64,000 nucleotides of DNA. Source: Bacteroidota bacterium (GTDB lineage Bacteria; Bacteroidota; Bacteroidia; B-17B0; Aurantibacillaceae). The stretch is taken from the NCBI GenBank assembly GCA_020403265.1, contig JADBXZ010000014.1, positions 62,001-126,000 of the forward strand, given 5' to 3'. Position numbers and translations under genes: made by a program. How positions within the stretch are numbered: the stretch's first letter is position 1; every line of letters begins with the position of its first letter. The notes beneath the pieces were generated by a model. That model searched no databases and was not told where the DNA came from. It saw only the letters and a program-made list of their open reading frames with translations. This document shows positions 17,520 through 26,147 of the stretch, piece by piece.

Positions 17520-20438
17520 TTATTTTTTTACTTTCTTCACTTTTTCTTTTGTAAATAAATCCGCTGTATATTTTTCATATAGTTCAAATAAAAATTCCAT
17601 ACGATTTGCTTCACTTGTAAATGCTTGTGGTCTGTAAGCCAAATCAACTGCTTTGTCCAACTCGGAATGTGCTTTTATTAAAACTGGTGGCATTGTCAAT
17701 GGGTCGTATAAATCAGATAAGGAACTTTTTGGAAATTCTGCTCTTGCATCTAAAACCATTTGAGCCGATGTTTCAATAGCTCTAATTTGTTTTTCTGCTG
17801 GATTTTCTGGCCAAGGATAATTGTTGTAAACGATATCTTTCGAATATCTGTATCGACTTTCTAATCTTCCGCAAACCGACTTAACCCAAGCCATATGCAT
17901 TGTTGACATCAATATTCCGAAATGATAAAGATTTCCATTTGGGACTGTATGACAACTATTATTCGCAATATCTTCTTTACCAAAAAAACCCAATGGAATG
18001 TATTTACGGTTTTCTGATGTTGTGCTTGGGATTAAGATATATGTGTTGGGTTGATTTCTGTCACGAAATAAAGTTGGAGTAATAGCAAATTTTTGAGTTG
18101 AAGGTGCTACACTGTCAAGACGAAATTTCTTTACTGCTTCTACTCGTTTTAAAACTTCGGGTAATTGTTTTAGTTCACTTGGTTCTGCTCCAACAAGCCA
18201 AATACACCAACGATTTTCACCATTTAAAAATTCATACGCTGATATTAAAGGCTTGATAAATTTTTCTGCTTTGGGTTCTTTTAAAATAAATGCGTTTTTC
18301 TCTTCATCCGATAATAGCAAGTGTCCGCCATCTAAAGGCATATTACCAAAGCTCATTTTTGGGACATTGCAAATAGGATTAGAACTTTTGTTTATCAAAA
18401 TATCTTTTGCATCAACTAAATACGGATTTATATTTTTAACTTTTAACTCGTGGGCGTCGCTTTTTATATCTTCATAATTAAAAATGCTCTTGTTATAAGT
18501 GTCGTAGTTGGCGAAGCCTATTATCACACAATAGACAGCGGCATTTCCTTTGGCTTCATTGCTCCATTTAAAAGTTCTGTGAGCAAAATGAATTTTGATT
18601 TTGTATTTATTCAACATTTGCCCCCATAGAATACTAATTTGTTCTCCTTGTACAATAGAGTTAGTGCTAACAAAAGCCACTTTTGTTTTTGAACCTTGTA
18701 TATATTTTGCCGCTTTAATATACCAGGCAGTTACGTAGTCTAAAACACCAGCACCTTGTATATTATCAAATTCTTTCATAACTGAATCTCTTTGATATTG
18801 GCTCATTATTTTAGAGCCTATGAAGGGAGGGTTACCAATAATATAATCGAATTTTATTTCTTCATTTTCATTAGGTTTTTTGCCTTTATGTACTTCAAAA
18901 GTTTCTGTTTGAACATTCACTGTTTTATAATGTTCTTTAGGTTCTTCAACTAAATAAATATTAGCGTGTTTTGCAACTACGTTAATTGAATTTATCGGAT
19001 TTAATAAACTCTGCCAATCCGTTTCTAATGCATCACCATGAACTATTTTAGCTGCCTTTTTTAAAGGTAAACGCACAAAATATTGCCCAAACTCATTGCT
19101 TATTTGCATATTCATTTGGTGGTCAATTAACCACATAGCAACTTCGGCTATACGTGCAGGAAATTCTTCATATTCAATTCCACACATCATGTCAACATCC
19201 AACCAAATAATTTCACTCACATCTAAGAAACCTTGCCCAGATTTATTAAGAGATCGCAAAACTTCAAGTTCCAACAAACGTAATTCTCGATATGTAATAA
19301 CTAAGAAGTTACCACAACCACAAGCTGGGTCTAGAAATTTTAATGTGCTTAATTTTTTATGAAATTCAGGAAGTTTATTTTTATTGTCTTTTATACTTTC
19401 AAACTCTTTCCAAAGTTCATCTAAAAAAAGTGGTTTTATTAATTTTAAGATGTTTGTTTCGCTAGTGTAATGTGCACCTAGGTTTCTACGTTCCTTAGGA
19501 TTCATAACACTTTGAAACATCGAGCCAAATATGGCGGGAGAAATTTTACTCCAATCAATATAGCAACACTCTAACAAAGCTGTTCGCATTTTGCTATCGA
19601 AACTCGCCATAGGCAATATCTCTTCAAACAATTTTCCATTAACATAAGGAAACTCCGCTAACTGTTCGTCAAGATTTTTAAAGCGATTTTCTTTTGGTGT
19701 ATTTAATACTTGAAATAGTTCTTGAATTTTTGAAGCGATGTCGCTACCATCTTCATTGGTGCGTTGCTCAATAAATTCTTGAAACTGTTGCTTATTGAAA
19801 ATGGTTGTGTCCTCTGCAAACAAACAAAATAATATACGAACTAAGTAAACTTCTAATGGATGCCCTGTATAACCAATTTCTTCAAGTCTGTCGTGAAGTT
19901 TACCCATTAATTCCGCTGCTTTAATATTTGCAGGGTCTTGTTCTTTGTAAACCTTTTTTTGATAACCTAACAGGTAACTAAAATGCTGAACATTATTGAC
20001 TAGGTCGTTGAGTTTAAATTCTATAACGTCGCCCGTTCCCTCCAACACTTCGACTCCGCTCAGTGTGACATGTGGAGAATCAAGATCATACAATTTAAAC
20101 GTTTCGAAATCAGACACTAAAATATACTTAGGTAATTCGTGTTGTTTTAATCCGTGTAAGTAATCTTTCGCTTGTTGGTAGGCTTTGTCAAGGTTTTTGC
20201 CTCGACTTTTCATTTCAATTAAAATCGTTCCTTTCCAAAGCAAATCAATATAACCGTCTTTTTCGTCTAGCTTTTTTACACGATGTTCAAAGGTAGAAAC
20301 TCGTTTGCTGCTAATCCCAAATACATTAAAGAACTCAACCAAAAATGGTTTTGCGTCCGCTTCTTCATTAGAAGTGTCAGCCCATTCTTTAGAGAAGTGT
20401 AATGCTCTATCTTTTATTTCGTTCCAACTAAGTGCCAT
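17520..20438 (-). CDS. MmeI-like (Type IIL/IIG) fused restriction endonuclease-DNA methyltransferase
   Basis: N-terminal nuclease-like 'DGYIDLLWKGTILIEMKSRGKNLDKAYQQAKDYL'; SAM-binding 'FLDPACGCGNFL'; catalytic 'FDYIIGNPPFIGSKIMSQYQ'; 'RRNLGAHYTSETNILKLIKPLF'. Confidence 0.88.
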   Translation of the reverse strand: MALSWNEIKDRALHFSKEWADTSNEEADAKPFLVEFFNVFGISSKRVSTFEHRVKKLDEKDGYIDLLWKGTILIEMKSRGKNLDKAYQQAKDYLHGLKQHELPKYILVSDFETFKLYDLDSPHVTLSGVEVLEGTGDVIEFKLNDLVNNVQHFSYLLGYQKKVYKEQDPANIKAAELMGKLHDRLEEIGYTGHPLEVYLVRILFCLFAEDTTIFNKQQFQEFIEQRTNEDGSDIASKIQELFQVLNTPKENRFKNLDEQLAEFPYVNGKLFEEILPMASFDSKMRTALLECCYIDWSKISPAIFGSMFQSVMNPKERRNLGAHYTSETNILKLIKPLFLDELWKEFESIKDNKNKLPEFHKKLSTLKFLDPACGCGNFLVITYRELRLLELEVLRSLNKSGQGFLDVSEIIWLDVDMMCGIEYEEFPARIAEVAMWLIDHQMNMQISNEFGQYFVRLPLKKAAKIVHGDALETDWQSLLNPINSINVVAKHANIYLVEEPKEHYKTVNVQTETFEVHKGKKPNENEEIKFDYIIGNPPFIGSKIMSQYQRDSVMKEFDNIQGAGVLDYVTAWYIKAAKYIQGSKTKVAFVSTNSIVQGEQISILWGQMLNKYKIKIHFAHRTFKWSNEAKGNAAVYCVIIGFANYDTYNKSIFNYEDIKSDAHELKVKNINPYLVDAKDILINKSSNPICNVPKMSFGNMPLDGGHLLLSDEEKNAFILKEPKAEKFIKPLISAYEFLNGENRWCIWLVGAEPSELKQLPEVLKRVEAVKKFRLDSVAPSTQKFAITPTLFRDRNQPNTYILIPSTTSENRKYIPLGFFGKEDIANNSCHTVPNGNLYHFGILMSTMHMAWVKSVCGRLESRYRYSKDIVYNNYPWPENPAEKQIRAIETSAQMVLDARAEFPKSSLSDLYDPLTMPPVLIKAHSELDKAVDLAYRPQAFTSEANRMEFLFELYEKYTADLFTKEKVKKVKK
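20046..20070. repeat. REP-like repeat core inside the MmeI-like CDS
   Basis: CACTTCGACTCCGCTCAGTGTGACA closely matches 55363-55386 (CCCTTCGACTACGCTCAGGGTGAC); encodes HVTLSGVEV on the minus strand. Confidence 0.75.
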
Positions 20439-20993
20439 AAAAAAACTGAATAAGATATAAAATTAAAAAAGTAATGGAATTAAACGGCTATAAATCGTAG
20501 CATTTTATATTACTTTCTAACAAAAATACCACACGCCTGTGGCGCGCCTTTTGATGCATCGAGCATATGCGCAAAAGAGTACTGAAAGCACACTTAATTG
20601 TGTAGGGTAGGGATATAGCTCGTTTGATTTTTGCAATTGCGTCGGCGTCTATGGAGGGTAAAAAGCAAATGTGCTAAATTAGGAATAGCCAAAACGGGTT
20701 TTCAGAACCCGAAAAGTAGAGGATAGAAAAAAACTAAAAACTGTTTTAGTTCCATAAAATGTTTATTAGTTGTGAGCCCTAATATCTAACGAAAAGTTTA
20801 TTGTCAGACGTAAATTTGTCGATTGAAATTCAGTCCGGGCCCATTGGAGGTAACGTTTAGGGTTTTGCGCTGTGCGGGTTTAAAAGCACTTTACTGTCTA
20901 CCCGCACGAATTTAACCCAAATTATGCATTAGAAGGCGAAGCATGAGCCGAACTAATTGTATTAGTTGTGTTTATCCTGCCTGCTGCAGGTAG

Positions 20994-21029
20994 GCCTGCA
21001 ATAGGCAGGCAAGCCTGCCTATTGCAGGC
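20994..21029. repeat. Perfect palindrome, 17-bp arms and 2-nt spacer
   Basis: GCCTGCAATAGGCAGGC-AA-GCCTGCCTATTGCAGGC. Confidence 0.9.
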
Positions 21030-21059
21030 GAGCCCGATTTAGAAAATCACCCTTTGGGT

Positions 21060-21184
21060 ATACCAATGTGAAAAAATAATTATTGGCATAATTATTTTTG
21101 CTACAGTGGTTTATACCGATTAGAAAGAAGTTTGGTGCAATGAAGTAAAACGAAATTGGACCATTACTTATTTCACATCGGAAT
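21060..21184. repeat. About 125-bp MITE-like insertion inside copy A
   Basis: Absent from copy B at the homologous junction; ends ATACCAATGTGAAA... and ...TTTCACATCGGAAT form imperfect terminal inverted repeats. Confidence 0.65.
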
Positions 21185-21383
21185 TTCAGGTATTTCTGAA
21201 CAAAGGGTTGATTTTCTTACATCGTTTATTCATTTGGTTTTCCAAATGAATAAAATGGGTTTAATAAATAATTACTACAGAACCTGAACGCGCACACTAC
21301 AAGTATACACCTTTAAAATTATTGCGCGTGAACTTCCGTCACCCGCATAGCGCAAAACCCGTGTTATACGCTGGCGGACTTTT

Positions 21384-21797
21384 CTATTCAGGTCTGGACA
21401 TAAAGGTTTCTGGTGTCAAAACTTTTATGGTTGCTTTTTTATAGTCTTTTATGTTTCTGGTAATAATGGTCGTCAAGTTATATTCTATAGCACAAGAGTA
21501 TTGTATAGCGTCTTCAAAGTCATTAAAATCAGAAGCTATAGCCAAATCTATTGTCTTGCTGTCAACGGGTAATACATTTACTAACGTCTTAAATTTTGCT
21601 ATTATTTGTCTAGAATGTGTTGTCGAGTATTGTGAGCGCAATACATAGTCAATGTTAGAAAAAGAAAGCGAAGAAACATAAATTTTTATTTTTCCATTGT
21701 CTGCCTGTGAAAATAATATTTCAGCGGTTTTATTAAATGGTTTTCGACCCGATAGCAAGTCAATGCAAACGTCGGTGTCAACAAATACCTTGGTCAT
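21384..21797 (-). CDS. PIN-domain (VapC-like) toxin
   Basis: 'VFVDTDVCIDLLSGRKPFNKTAEILFSQADNGKIKIYVSSLSFSNIDYVLR...DFNDFEDAIQYSCAIEYNLTTIITRNIKDYKKA'. Confidence 0.88.
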   Translation of the reverse strand: MTKVFVDTDVCIDLLSGRKPFNKTAEILFSQADNGKIKIYVSSLSFSNIDYVLRSQYSTTHSRQIIAKFKTLVNVLPVDSKTIDLAIASDFNDFEDAIQYSCAIEYNLTTIITRNIKDYKKATIKVLTPETFMSRPE

Positions 21798-21798
21798 A

Positions 21799-22044
21799 TT
21801 ATTTAGAGTATTTGTTTAGTATGTGTTTCTTGTAGTCTTTTTTATAGTCAACGTTTTTGGGCAAATTAATTACTCCTGATAAACTTTTAACTAATGGAGT
21901 TACTTCTTGATTGTCTTTTGGGTCAATAAGTAAGCCAAGGTATGATTCTATTAGTTTTGAAAGACTGGTGTTTTTCTTTTTAGCATAGATCTTTGCTTGT
22001 TCTATTATATCACCATCTAGCTTTAAGGTTAATTTAGTGTCCAT
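21799..22044 (-). CDS. DUF6364-like antitoxin
   Basis: 'TKLTLKLDGDIIEQAKIYAKKKNTSLSKLIESYL'; directly upstream of the PIN toxin. Confidence 0.82.
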   Translation of the reverse strand: MDTKLTLKLDGDIIEQAKIYAKKKNTSLSKLIESYLGLLIDPKDNQEVTPLVKSLSGVINLPKNVDYKKDYKKHILNKYSK

Positions 22045-22258
22045 GAGTTAATTTAGTTGTACGTGCAAATATAATATAATTATACGTAAATGTCAAGTTT
22101 TGAGTTGTAAACAACTTGAGTATAACTTCTTTACACCCGCAACTCTAAATCGTCTATCCAACCAAATTGGTATGTTTAGCGATATAAAATGGCGTTTTTA
22201 CGGCTTGACTAAATCAAATATAAGATTAAAATGCAGTTTAGCAATTGGCGTTTTCTCT

Positions 22259-22750
22259 TTAATTAAATGTATTGTTAACCATGCCGCAACTATTTACCAA
22301 CCAAGCTCCATTTTCTTGTTTCATTTGCAAGGTTAATTTAAATTCGGGTTGGCCTTTGCCTTTTAAATGGATAATATTGCCTGTTTGATCTAGTGATTCT
22401 AATTCAAATCCGTTTTCAGGATAGTCCTGCGCATTCAAAATAGGATCAGCTTCCAAACCTATTTCGGGATTGTTTTTTTTAGCTTCGTTTACGAGGTTAG
22501 TTAATGCTGCTTTAAACTCCATGGTTGTTTGCGTATTCATTGCTACCCATTCTTCAACTGCAAGCGCCTTGCTCATTTGATTACAGTTAACAACATAAGC
22601 ATTTACAAAACTTAAAGCTACTTCAACTGCCTGGTTTTCGTTAATTTGTAATGCTTCTTCCTGCTTTACAACAGCATCCGGCTCTTTACTTTCGCTGCAC
22701 GCAACTACAAATAACAAACCTGCACTTAAAATGATGGTACTTAATTTCAT
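22259..22750 (-). CDS. Hypothetical lipoprotein
   Basis: Lipobox 'LLFVVACSES'; 163 aa. Confidence 0.7.
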   Translation of the reverse strand: MKLSTIILSAGLLFVVACSESKEPDAVVKQEEALQINENQAVEVALSFVNAYVVNCNQMSKALAVEEWVAMNTQTTMEFKAALTNLVNEAKKNNPEIGLEADPILNAQDYPENGFELESLDQTGNIIHLKGKGQPEFKLTLQMKQENGAWLVNSCGMVNNTFN

Positions 22751-22815
22751 ATCTAATTTAATAGCCTAAGATAGCTAAATTAATAATTTGATTAAAGAAT
22801 TGTTTAGGGTGTGTT

Positions 22816-23526
22816 TTAAAACTTTGTGGGATTGGCTTTTCTGTACAAGATGTTAAGCCACTCACATACCAAAGCCACTACCATACTGCAGTATAAATAG
22901 GCTTTGCTTAATTCAATATGAAAGGCCTCAGCCACCAAGTAAAATCCAATTAAAACTAAAAATACAAAGGCAAGGAGTTTAATACCCGGATACTTATTAA
23001 TGATGTTCACAATTGGTTTTACAAACACCAACATTAACAAACTTGAAGCTACGATCGCAATTCCCATTACCAAAATACTGTCAACCAAACCAATTGCCGT
23101 TAAAATAGTATCAACCGAAAAAACTACATTAATAATCATTATTTGTATAAGCACACTTGAAAACGTAACGGCAACTTGCTTTAGATTTTGGGTTTCGGGT
23201 TTAATGACTTTTAACTTATAAAGAAGCTCCTTAACTGTTTTATAAATCAAAAACAATCCGCCAATTAATAACATTAAATCCTTTATGCTAAGCTGTATGG
23301 CTGCAATATTTAAAAAGGGTTTTTGTAATGAAAGTATAAAATTAACAAGAAATAAAAGGAGCACCCTAAGGATGACGGACAACATAATACCTAGGTTACG
23401 GGCTTTGTCCCGTTGACCTTCATCCAATTTATCACTTAAGATGGAGACAAAAATGATATTGTCTATACCCAAAACTAACTCAATTAAAGTTAGTGTAACA
23501 CACGAATAAATAAACTCACTGTTCAC
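22816..23526 (-). CDS. TerC family integral membrane protein
   Basis: 'LTLIELVLGIDNIIFVSILSDKL...IMIINVVFSVDTILTAIGLV'; multi-TM. Confidence 0.9.
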   Translation of the reverse strand: MNSEFIYSCVTLTLIELVLGIDNIIFVSILSDKLDEGQRDKARNLGIMLSVILRVLLLFLVNFILSLQKPFLNIAAIQLSIKDLMLLIGGLFLIYKTVKELLYKLKVIKPETQNLKQVAVTFSSVLIQIMIINVVFSVDTILTAIGLVDSILVMGIAIVASSLLMLVFVKPIVNIINKYPGIKLLAFVFLVLIGFYLVAEAFHIELSKAYLYCSMVVALVCEWLNILYRKANPTKF

Positions 23527-23600
23527 AATAGAGAAACCAGTTTTAGAATAATTTGTTTATACAAAGTAGCTTTGTATTGTTAAAGAAACTTAACGAAATA

Positions 23601-23630
23601 AAAAAACCACCAAGAGTATGGTGGTTTTTT
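23601..23630. terminator. Hairpin terminator, probably bidirectional
   Basis: AAAAAACCACC-aagagtat-GGTGGTTTTTT. Confidence 0.75.
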
Positions 23631-23649
23631 AAAGTTTCAACTAAATAAA

Positions 23650-23892
23650 TTATTTAGTTTCAGTTGCTTTAGTATCAGTTGCAGCCTCAGCTTGTTCAGC
23701 TTTCTTTTTGCAGCAAGATTTACCTTCGCCCTTAGCACAAGCTTCTTTCTTTTCGCCTGCACAAGCTTTACCATCTTGTTTTTTGCAACATTCTTTTTTA
23801 CCTTTTTTGTCTTTATCGTCACCTTTAACATTGGCAACAGCTGTGCTAGATAATAATCCTGCAAATGCAGCTAATAATACTAATTTTTTCAT
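23650..23892 (-). CDS. Small exported Cys/Lys-rich protein
   Basis: Signal peptide 'MKKLVLLAAFAGLLSSTAVA' then 'ECCKKQDGKACAGEKKEACAKGEGKSCCKKK'; followed by a terminator. Confidence 0.65.
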   Translation of the reverse strand: MKKLVLLAAFAGLLSSTAVANVKGDDKDKKGKKECCKKQDGKACAGEKKEACAKGEGKSCCKKKAEQAEAATDTKATETK

Positions 23893-24018
23893 TGGTTTAA
23901 AATATTTATCAAATTTAAGAATAATGTGCTTATATAAAAGTTAAAATTCTAAAATAATGATGTAAATCACTAATTCGATTTAACCTGAGAATCACAAGTA
24001 AACTTCTTACATTTCTTA

Positions 24019-24184
24019 AACCCAAATTATGCATTAGAAGGCGAAGCATGAGCCGAACTAATTGTATTAGTTGGGTTTATCCCGATTTAGAAAATCACCC
24101 TTTGGGTTTCAGGTATTTCTGAACAAAGGGTTGATTTTCTTACATCGTTTATTCATTTGATTTTCCAAATGAATAAAATGGGTT
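24019..24184 (+). repeat. Dispersed structured repeat, copy B (uninterrupted)
   Basis: AACCCAAATT...AAAATGGGTT ends; internal hairpins AACTAAT-tgt-ATTAGTT, GAAAATCACCCTTTG/CAAAGGGTTGATTTTC and TTATTCATTTG...CAAATGAATAA. Confidence 0.85.
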
Positions 24185-24249
24185 AAATTATATTTAAATT
24201 CCTTAAATCATAAGTCTTAATAAATTAGTATATTTGATACTCGATTATT

Positions 24250-25542
24250 ATGACGTTTGACCTCTTTATTACGCTGGTTCTTATTTTTTTGAATGGTTTT
24301 TTTGTTGCTGCGGAATTCGCTTTGGTAAAAGTTAGAGCTTCACAACTAGATATTAAAGTTCAAAAAGGAAGTAGTCGTGCCAAATTAGCCAAAACGCTTA
24401 TTGAGAAATTAGATGCTTATCTATCAGCCACACAGTTAGGAATAACTTTAGCTTCATTAGCCTTAGGTGCTGTTGGTGAGGAAGTTATATCTCATTTTGC
24501 AGAAAGAGCTTTTACTAAATTCGGCTGGGTACCGAATGGTGTGGCAATACATAGCATTTCTTTGCCAATTGCTTTAACGCTATTAACCATATTACATGTA
24601 ACGCTTGGAGAACAAATTCCAAAAATGATCGGTATTAAATATAGCATGCAAACAACTTTGGCCATAGCCTGGCCAATGCGCGTATTTTACTTTGTTTTTA
24701 GTCCTTTTATTTGGTTTTTAAATAAATCATCCAATTTAGTTTTAAGATTAGTTGGCATCAAAAAAGTAGGCGAGGAGGAAGTTCATACTGAAGAGGAGTT
24801 AAGGTTAATTTTAACGGAAAGTGAAGAAGGCGGTGCCATTAAGCCTAGCGAAAATGAATTGATTCAAAATGTATTTGATTTTGACGACCGCATAGTTAAA
24901 CAAATTATGGTGCCGCAAAATAGGGTAGTGGCACTTGATGTTGAGTTAGGTAAAAATGAAATTACCAAAATGGTAATTGAAGAAGGTTTCAGCAGAATCC
25001 CGATTTATTTAGGTGATATCGACCATGTTATAGGTATTGTTCACTCAAAGGATTTATTAAAAGCCCTTATCGAAAATAAATTTAAATCACTAAAAGAAAT
25101 TATGCGACCTGCTAATTTTGTGCCGGAGAGCATGAAAATTAATGACTTATTGCGAGAATTTCAAAAAAACCATGCTCAAATGGCCATTGTTACTAATGAG
25201 TTTGGAGCAACTGCAGGTATTATTACAATGGAAGATATAATTGAAGAATTAGTTGGTGAAATACAAGATGAACATGATGAAGAAAAACCAAACGTTGAGA
25301 AGAAAAGCGACACTGAATTTATTGTGAATGCGCAAACAACCATTACCGATGTAAACGAAAGTTTACCTATAGCACTTCCTATTAACCCGCATTACGAAAC
25401 AGTAAGTGGGTATATTAATTTTATCTTCGGTCGTATTCCTGCGGTTAATGACAAGCGTTATAAAGACGGTTATGAAATTGTGATTCTTAAACGAAGCCGT
25501 CAAAGTGTAGACAGCATTAAATTTAAGGTTTCAGAAGATTAA
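24250..25542 (+). CDS. CNNM/CorC-HlyC family (hemolysin-like) CBS-domain membrane protein
   Basis: 'LVLIFLNGFFVAAEFALVKVRASQLD', CBS region 'IMVPQNRVVALD', 'EFGATAGIITMEDIIEELVGEIQDEHD'. Confidence 0.92.
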   Translation: MTFDLFITLVLIFLNGFFVAAEFALVKVRASQLDIKVQKGSSRAKLAKTLIEKLDAYLSATQLGITLASLALGAVGEEVISHFAERAFTKFGWVPNGVAIHSISLPIALTLLTILHVTLGEQIPKMIGIKYSMQTTLAIAWPMRVFYFVFSPFIWFLNKSSNLVLRLVGIKKVGEEEVHTEEELRLILTESEEGGAIKPSENELIQNVFDFDDRIVKQIMVPQNRVVALDVELGKNEITKMVIEEGFSRIPIYLGDIDHVIGIVHSKDLLKALIENKFKSLKEIMRPANFVPESMKINDLLREFQKNHAQMAIVTNEFGATAGIITMEDIIEELVGEIQDEHDEEKPNVEKKSDTEFIVNAQTTITDVNESLPIALPINPHYETVSGYINFIFGRIPAVNDKRYKDGYEIVILKRSRQSVDSIKFKVSED

Positions 25543-25547
25543 TTGAA

Positions 25548-26147
25548 ATGTTGCAATTATCGGATCAATATTGGAATAATCGCTACTTAACAAACGATTT
25601 TGGTTGGGATATTGGTGAGATTAGTACACCGCTTAAAACTTACTTTGAAAGTTTAACCAATAAAAACCTCCGAATATTAATTCCGGGTGCAGGTAATGCT
25701 TATGAGGCCGAATGGCTTATAAAGAATGGGTTCAAAAACATTTATGTTTGTGATTATGCTTCTGAGCCTTTAAAAAACTTAAAATCAAGATGTTGCGAGT
25801 TTCCAGCAAACCAATTACTTCAGGTAAATTTTTTCGAATTAATGAATTTATCTTTCGATTTAATAGTAGAGCAAACTTTTTTTTGTGCCATTGATAGAAC
25901 ACTTCGCCCAACCTATTTTAAAAAAATTGAGGAATTATTGGCGCCAAATGGTTCGTTGGTTGGTTTACTCTTTAATACTAATTTTGCTAATGAAGATGCT
26001 CAACCACCATTTGGAGGTCACAAACACGAGTATCTGACATGCATTCAGGAGACAAAGCTCATAATCCACAAACTAGAGCCTTGTTACAACTCAATTCCTC
26101 CACGTTCTAATAGAGAATTATTCATACATTTAATTAAATTAGTATGA
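25548..26147 (+). CDS. SAM-dependent methyltransferase (TPMT-like)
   Basis: 'YWNNRYLTNDFGWDIGEISTPLKTYFE...RILIPGAGNAYEAEWLIKNGFKNIYVCDYA' and 'EQTFFCAIDRTLR'. Confidence 0.85.
   Translation: MLQLSDQYWNNRYLTNDFGWDIGEISTPLKTYFESLTNKNLRILIPGAGNAYEAEWLIKNGFKNIYVCDYASEPLKNLKSRCCEFPANQLLQVNFFELMNLSFDLIVEQTFFCAIDRTLRPTYFKKIEELLAPNGSLVGLLFNTNFANEDAQPPFGGHKHEYLTCIQETKLIIHKLEPCYNSIPPRSNRELFIHLIKLV

Larger units (their letters stand above)
20914..21262 (+). repeat. Dispersed structured repeat, copy A (interrupted by two insertions)
   Basis: Same sequence as copy B at 24019-24184, with extra segments at about 20976-21032 and 21060-21184. Confidence 0.85.
20860..21360. repeat. Inverted-repeat-bounded non-coding element (MITE-like or attC-like)
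   Basis: GGGTTTTGCGCTGTGCGGGT at 20860-20879 versus ACCCGCATAGCGCAAAACCC at 21341-21360: 19/20 complementary; no credible ORF inside. Confidence 0.7.

Noticed and set aside
20440-21383. Possible CRISPR array in the repeat-rich gap
   Set aside because: No regularly spaced identical short repeats; the repetition comes from inverted arms and nested insertions.
21384-22044. The PIN toxin/antitoxin pair as a definite integron cassette
   Set aside because: Only one attC-like structure is visible and it does not match the attC consensus cleanly; no second site or integrase in the window.
22100-22336. 78-aa plus-strand ORF
   Set aside because: Overlaps the end of the lipoprotein CDS on the opposite strand and has no recognisable motif.
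23637-23864. 75-aa Lys-rich ORF
   Set aside because: Alternative frame of the Cys/Lys-rich exported protein; the other frame has a clean signal peptide.
20440-24240. Complete insertion sequence
   Set aside because: No transposase-like ORF found; only non-autonomous-looking inverted-repeat elements.
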